From assembly GCA_003218815.1 (NCBI GenBank), contig QHON01000107.1, forward strand, positions 1 to 7,088: 7,088 bases of DNA. Reading direction: 5' to 3'. The notes beneath the pieces were generated by a model that searched no databases, was not told the DNA's origin, and saw only the letters and a program-made list of their open reading frames with translations. This DNA comes from Verrucomicrobiota bacterium. GTDB lineage: Bacteria > Verrucomicrobiota > Verrucomicrobiia > Chthoniobacterales > UBA10450. A program made the translations under genes and the position numbers. Below, piece after piece: positions 6,264 to 7,088 of the stretch (positions within the stretch are counted from its first letter, which is position 1; each line of letters starts with the position of its first letter).

Positions 6264-6719
6264 ATGGACGGTTCTCCGCCTAACAACTCGACGCAAACGA
6301 TTGATCCGGCCGCGGTCGAAATGAACGCAGCGCGACATTCCATCGTTGTGAAGGCGCCTATCGGCAAAGCGTATGAACAGTGGTCGCGCGTTGAAGATCT
6401 GCCCAAATTCATCACGCCGCTGCGAAATGTAAAAAGAATTGATGAGACACACTTTTCTTACACATGGCATCCGAACGGCAACGAACAGCAAGGTGTCTTT
6501 CAGATTGTCCTTCGAGTTCCCGAGCGCCGAATAGCCTGGCGCTCTCCTTCCGACGGTTTCATGTCGGGCGTTGTTTGTTTCGAGTCGCGCTCCAATGAAG
6601 ACACCGAAGTGACCCTGAAAATACGTTCGATTTTCGATCCACCGAGCCTGTCGCGAAGAGTGGAAGAGTATCTCGGCAATTTCAAACGGCTGGTTGAGGG
6701 CGACGAAACCGCATTATGA
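6264..6719 (+). CDS. SRPBCC-fold protein (polyketide cyclase/dehydrase-like)
   Basis: This 151-aa small soluble protein has the START/Bet v1-like helix-grip fold of the polyketide cyclase/dehydrase family, whose members bind hydrophobic ligands in a central cavity. The first strand reads ARHSIVVKAPIGKAYEQWSR (residues 23-42) and runs into the helical turn EDLPKFITPLRNVKRID. Strands follow (FSYTWHP, GVFQIVLRVPERRIAWRS, MSGVVCFESRS, TEVTLKIRSIF). A C-terminal helix (SLSRRVEEYLGNFKRLVEG, about 128-146) closes the fold. Length is usual for single-domain members. No catalytic residues can be named, and many relatives of this type have no known ligand. It lies 95 bp upstream of an RND pump gene on the same strand; whether the two are co-transcribed is unclear. 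The fold assignment is strong from the pattern; the function is open. Confidence 0.85.
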   Translation: MDGSPPNNSTQTIDPAAVEMNAARHSIVVKAPIGKAYEQWSRVEDLPKFITPLRNVKRIDETHFSYTWHPNGNEQQGVFQIVLRVPERRIAWRSPSDGFMSGVVCFESRSNEDTEVTLKIRSIFDPPSLSRRVEEYLGNFKRLVEGDETAL

Positions 6720-6727
6720 GAAATCTT

Positions 6728-6744
6728 CTCGCTCACCGAGTGAG
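6728..6744 (+). other. Stem-loop in the SRPBCC-RND spacer
   Basis: CTCGCTC (6728-6734) and GAGTGAG (6738-6744) pair over 7 bp with one G-U pair and a 3-nt loop, 8 nt after the SRPBCC stop codon. GAGAA/TTCTC (6718-6722 and 6726-6730) could form a competing small hairpin. No T-run follows, so this is at best a weak or factor-dependent terminator. Confidence 0.3.
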
Positions 6745-6767
6745 GCCGAAAAGGCGCCGATGGCCGA

Positions 6768-6797
6768 TCTCCTTGAGGAAGACTTCTCTCTTTGAGG
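6768..6797 (+). repeat. Imperfect 11-bp direct repeat before the RND gene
   Basis: TCTCCTTGAGG (6768-6778) and TCTCTTTGAGG (6787-6797) differ at one base and are offset by 19 bp, close to two helical turns. They lie 18-47 bp upstream of the RND start. They might be half-sites for a regulator, or simply two purine-rich ribosome-binding-like stretches. Confidence 0.3.
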
Positions 6798-6803
6798 TCT
6801 AAA

Positions 6804-6833
6804 ATGGTCATCTCATGTGGATTGTTCGTTTAG
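6804..6833 (+). other. Possible 9-codon leader ORF overlapping the RND start
   Basis: An ATG at 6804 preceded by GAGG (6794-6797) opens MVISCGLFV and stops at TAG 6831-6833, overlapping the RND start in another frame. Its ribosome-binding site is better placed than anything in front of the RND ATG at 6815. It could couple or modulate translation of the pump, or be chance. Confidence 0.2.
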
Positions 6834-7088
6834 CTCTTAGGCGTCCATACACGTTCACCGTGGTGGCCATCCTGGTCGTGCTGCTCGGGATCGTCACGAT
6901 CGCGCGGATGTCCACGGACATCTTTCCCAACATCAACATCCCGGTCGTCAGCGTGATCTGGAGCTACTCGGGCGTCGCACCTGAAGAAATGGAAAAGCGG
7001 TTCGTCACGGTCTGCGAACGCGCCATGACCACGACGGTGAACGACATCGAGCACATCGAATCGCAGAGTTACAACGGCGTTTCCGTCA
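6815..7088 (+). CDS. RND-family efflux transporter inner-membrane subunit, N-terminal part (cut by window edge)
   Basis: The first 91 residues of an AcrB/CzcA-type resistance-nodulation-division permease, a proton-driven exporter that works with a periplasmic adaptor and an outer-membrane channel. The start MWIVRLALRRPYTFTVVAIL leads into transmembrane helix 1 (about residues 12-30). The family hallmark TDIFPNINIPVVSVIWSY (34-51) and SGVAPEEMEKRF (52-63) of the first porter segment follow. Full-length members exceed 1000 residues, so most of the gene is outside. The DIFPNI rather than a metal-type signature resembles the hydrophobe/amphiphile exporters, but the substrate cannot be told from this part. 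Start at the ATG at 6815, where family members begin; no strong Shine-Dalgarno lies at normal spacing (GAGG is 17 nt upstream). Confidence 0.95.
   Translation, partial: MWIVRLALRRPYTFTVVAILVVLLGIVTIARMSTDIFPNINIPVVSVIWSYSGVAPEEMEKRFVTVCERAMTTTVNDIEHIESQSYNGVSV

Noticed and set aside
6056..6283. 75-codon plus-strand open frame in the divergent region, or its 56-codon form from the ATG at 6113
   Set aside because: Arg-rich with no recognisable fold, no good ribosome-binding site, and it overlaps the SRPBCC start in another frame.
1..7088. tRNA, rRNA, CRISPR arrays, insertion-sequence transposases, phage genes
   Set aside because: No cloverleaf, regularly spaced repeats, transposase or phage motifs were seen on either strand.

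Overview
The window reads as a stretch of chromosome from a GC-rich, Gram-negative-like soil or environmental bacterium. The RND-type exporter at the right edge implies an outer membrane. The PAS/GAF histidine kinase, the cytoplasmic GH15 glucoamylase and a dispersed palindrome of the GGTAGGG...CCCTACC type would fit soil Verrucomicrobia (Chthoniobacterales-like). That taxonomic guess is from memory of similar sequences and was not tested. There are no RNA genes, CRISPR arrays, transposases or phage genes.

Layout, left to right. Positions 1-158 (minus) are the N-terminus of a short-chain dehydrogenase cut by the window edge. Positions 188-715 (minus) are a gene graveyard. They hold a small unrecognised gene that reads well only if one base is removed (188-509), and a decayed C-terminal fragment of a LuxR/NarL-type response regulator (537-715). 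Positions 750-5940 (minus) form one probable transcription unit: a PAS-PAS-GAF HisKA_3 sensor kinase (5940-3937), its response regulator (3940-3206, 4-nt overlap, GTG start) and a GH15 glucan 1,4-alpha-glucosidase (3140-750). Positions 5941-6263 are a divergent intergenic region. On the plus strand follow a small SRPBCC-fold protein (6264-6719) and the first 91 codons of an RND efflux pump inner-membrane subunit (6815 to the edge).

The coherent story is a soluble two-component system lying directly upstream of, and probably co-transcribed with, an intracellular alpha-glucan-degrading enzyme. This suggests that a cytoplasmic signal (redox, ligand or energy state) controls storage-glucan or maltodextrin use.

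The most unusual structure is a pair of about 52-bp double-hairpin palindromes. One lies inside the translated N-terminus of the response regulator and adds an Arg/Ala/Pro-rich segment. A diverged one begins exactly at that gene's stop codon, in the spacer before the glucoamylase. In addition, the 3' end of the response-regulator gene exists twice, as direct repeats flanking the glucoamylase: once intact, once as a pseudogene. This points to a past duplication followed by decay.
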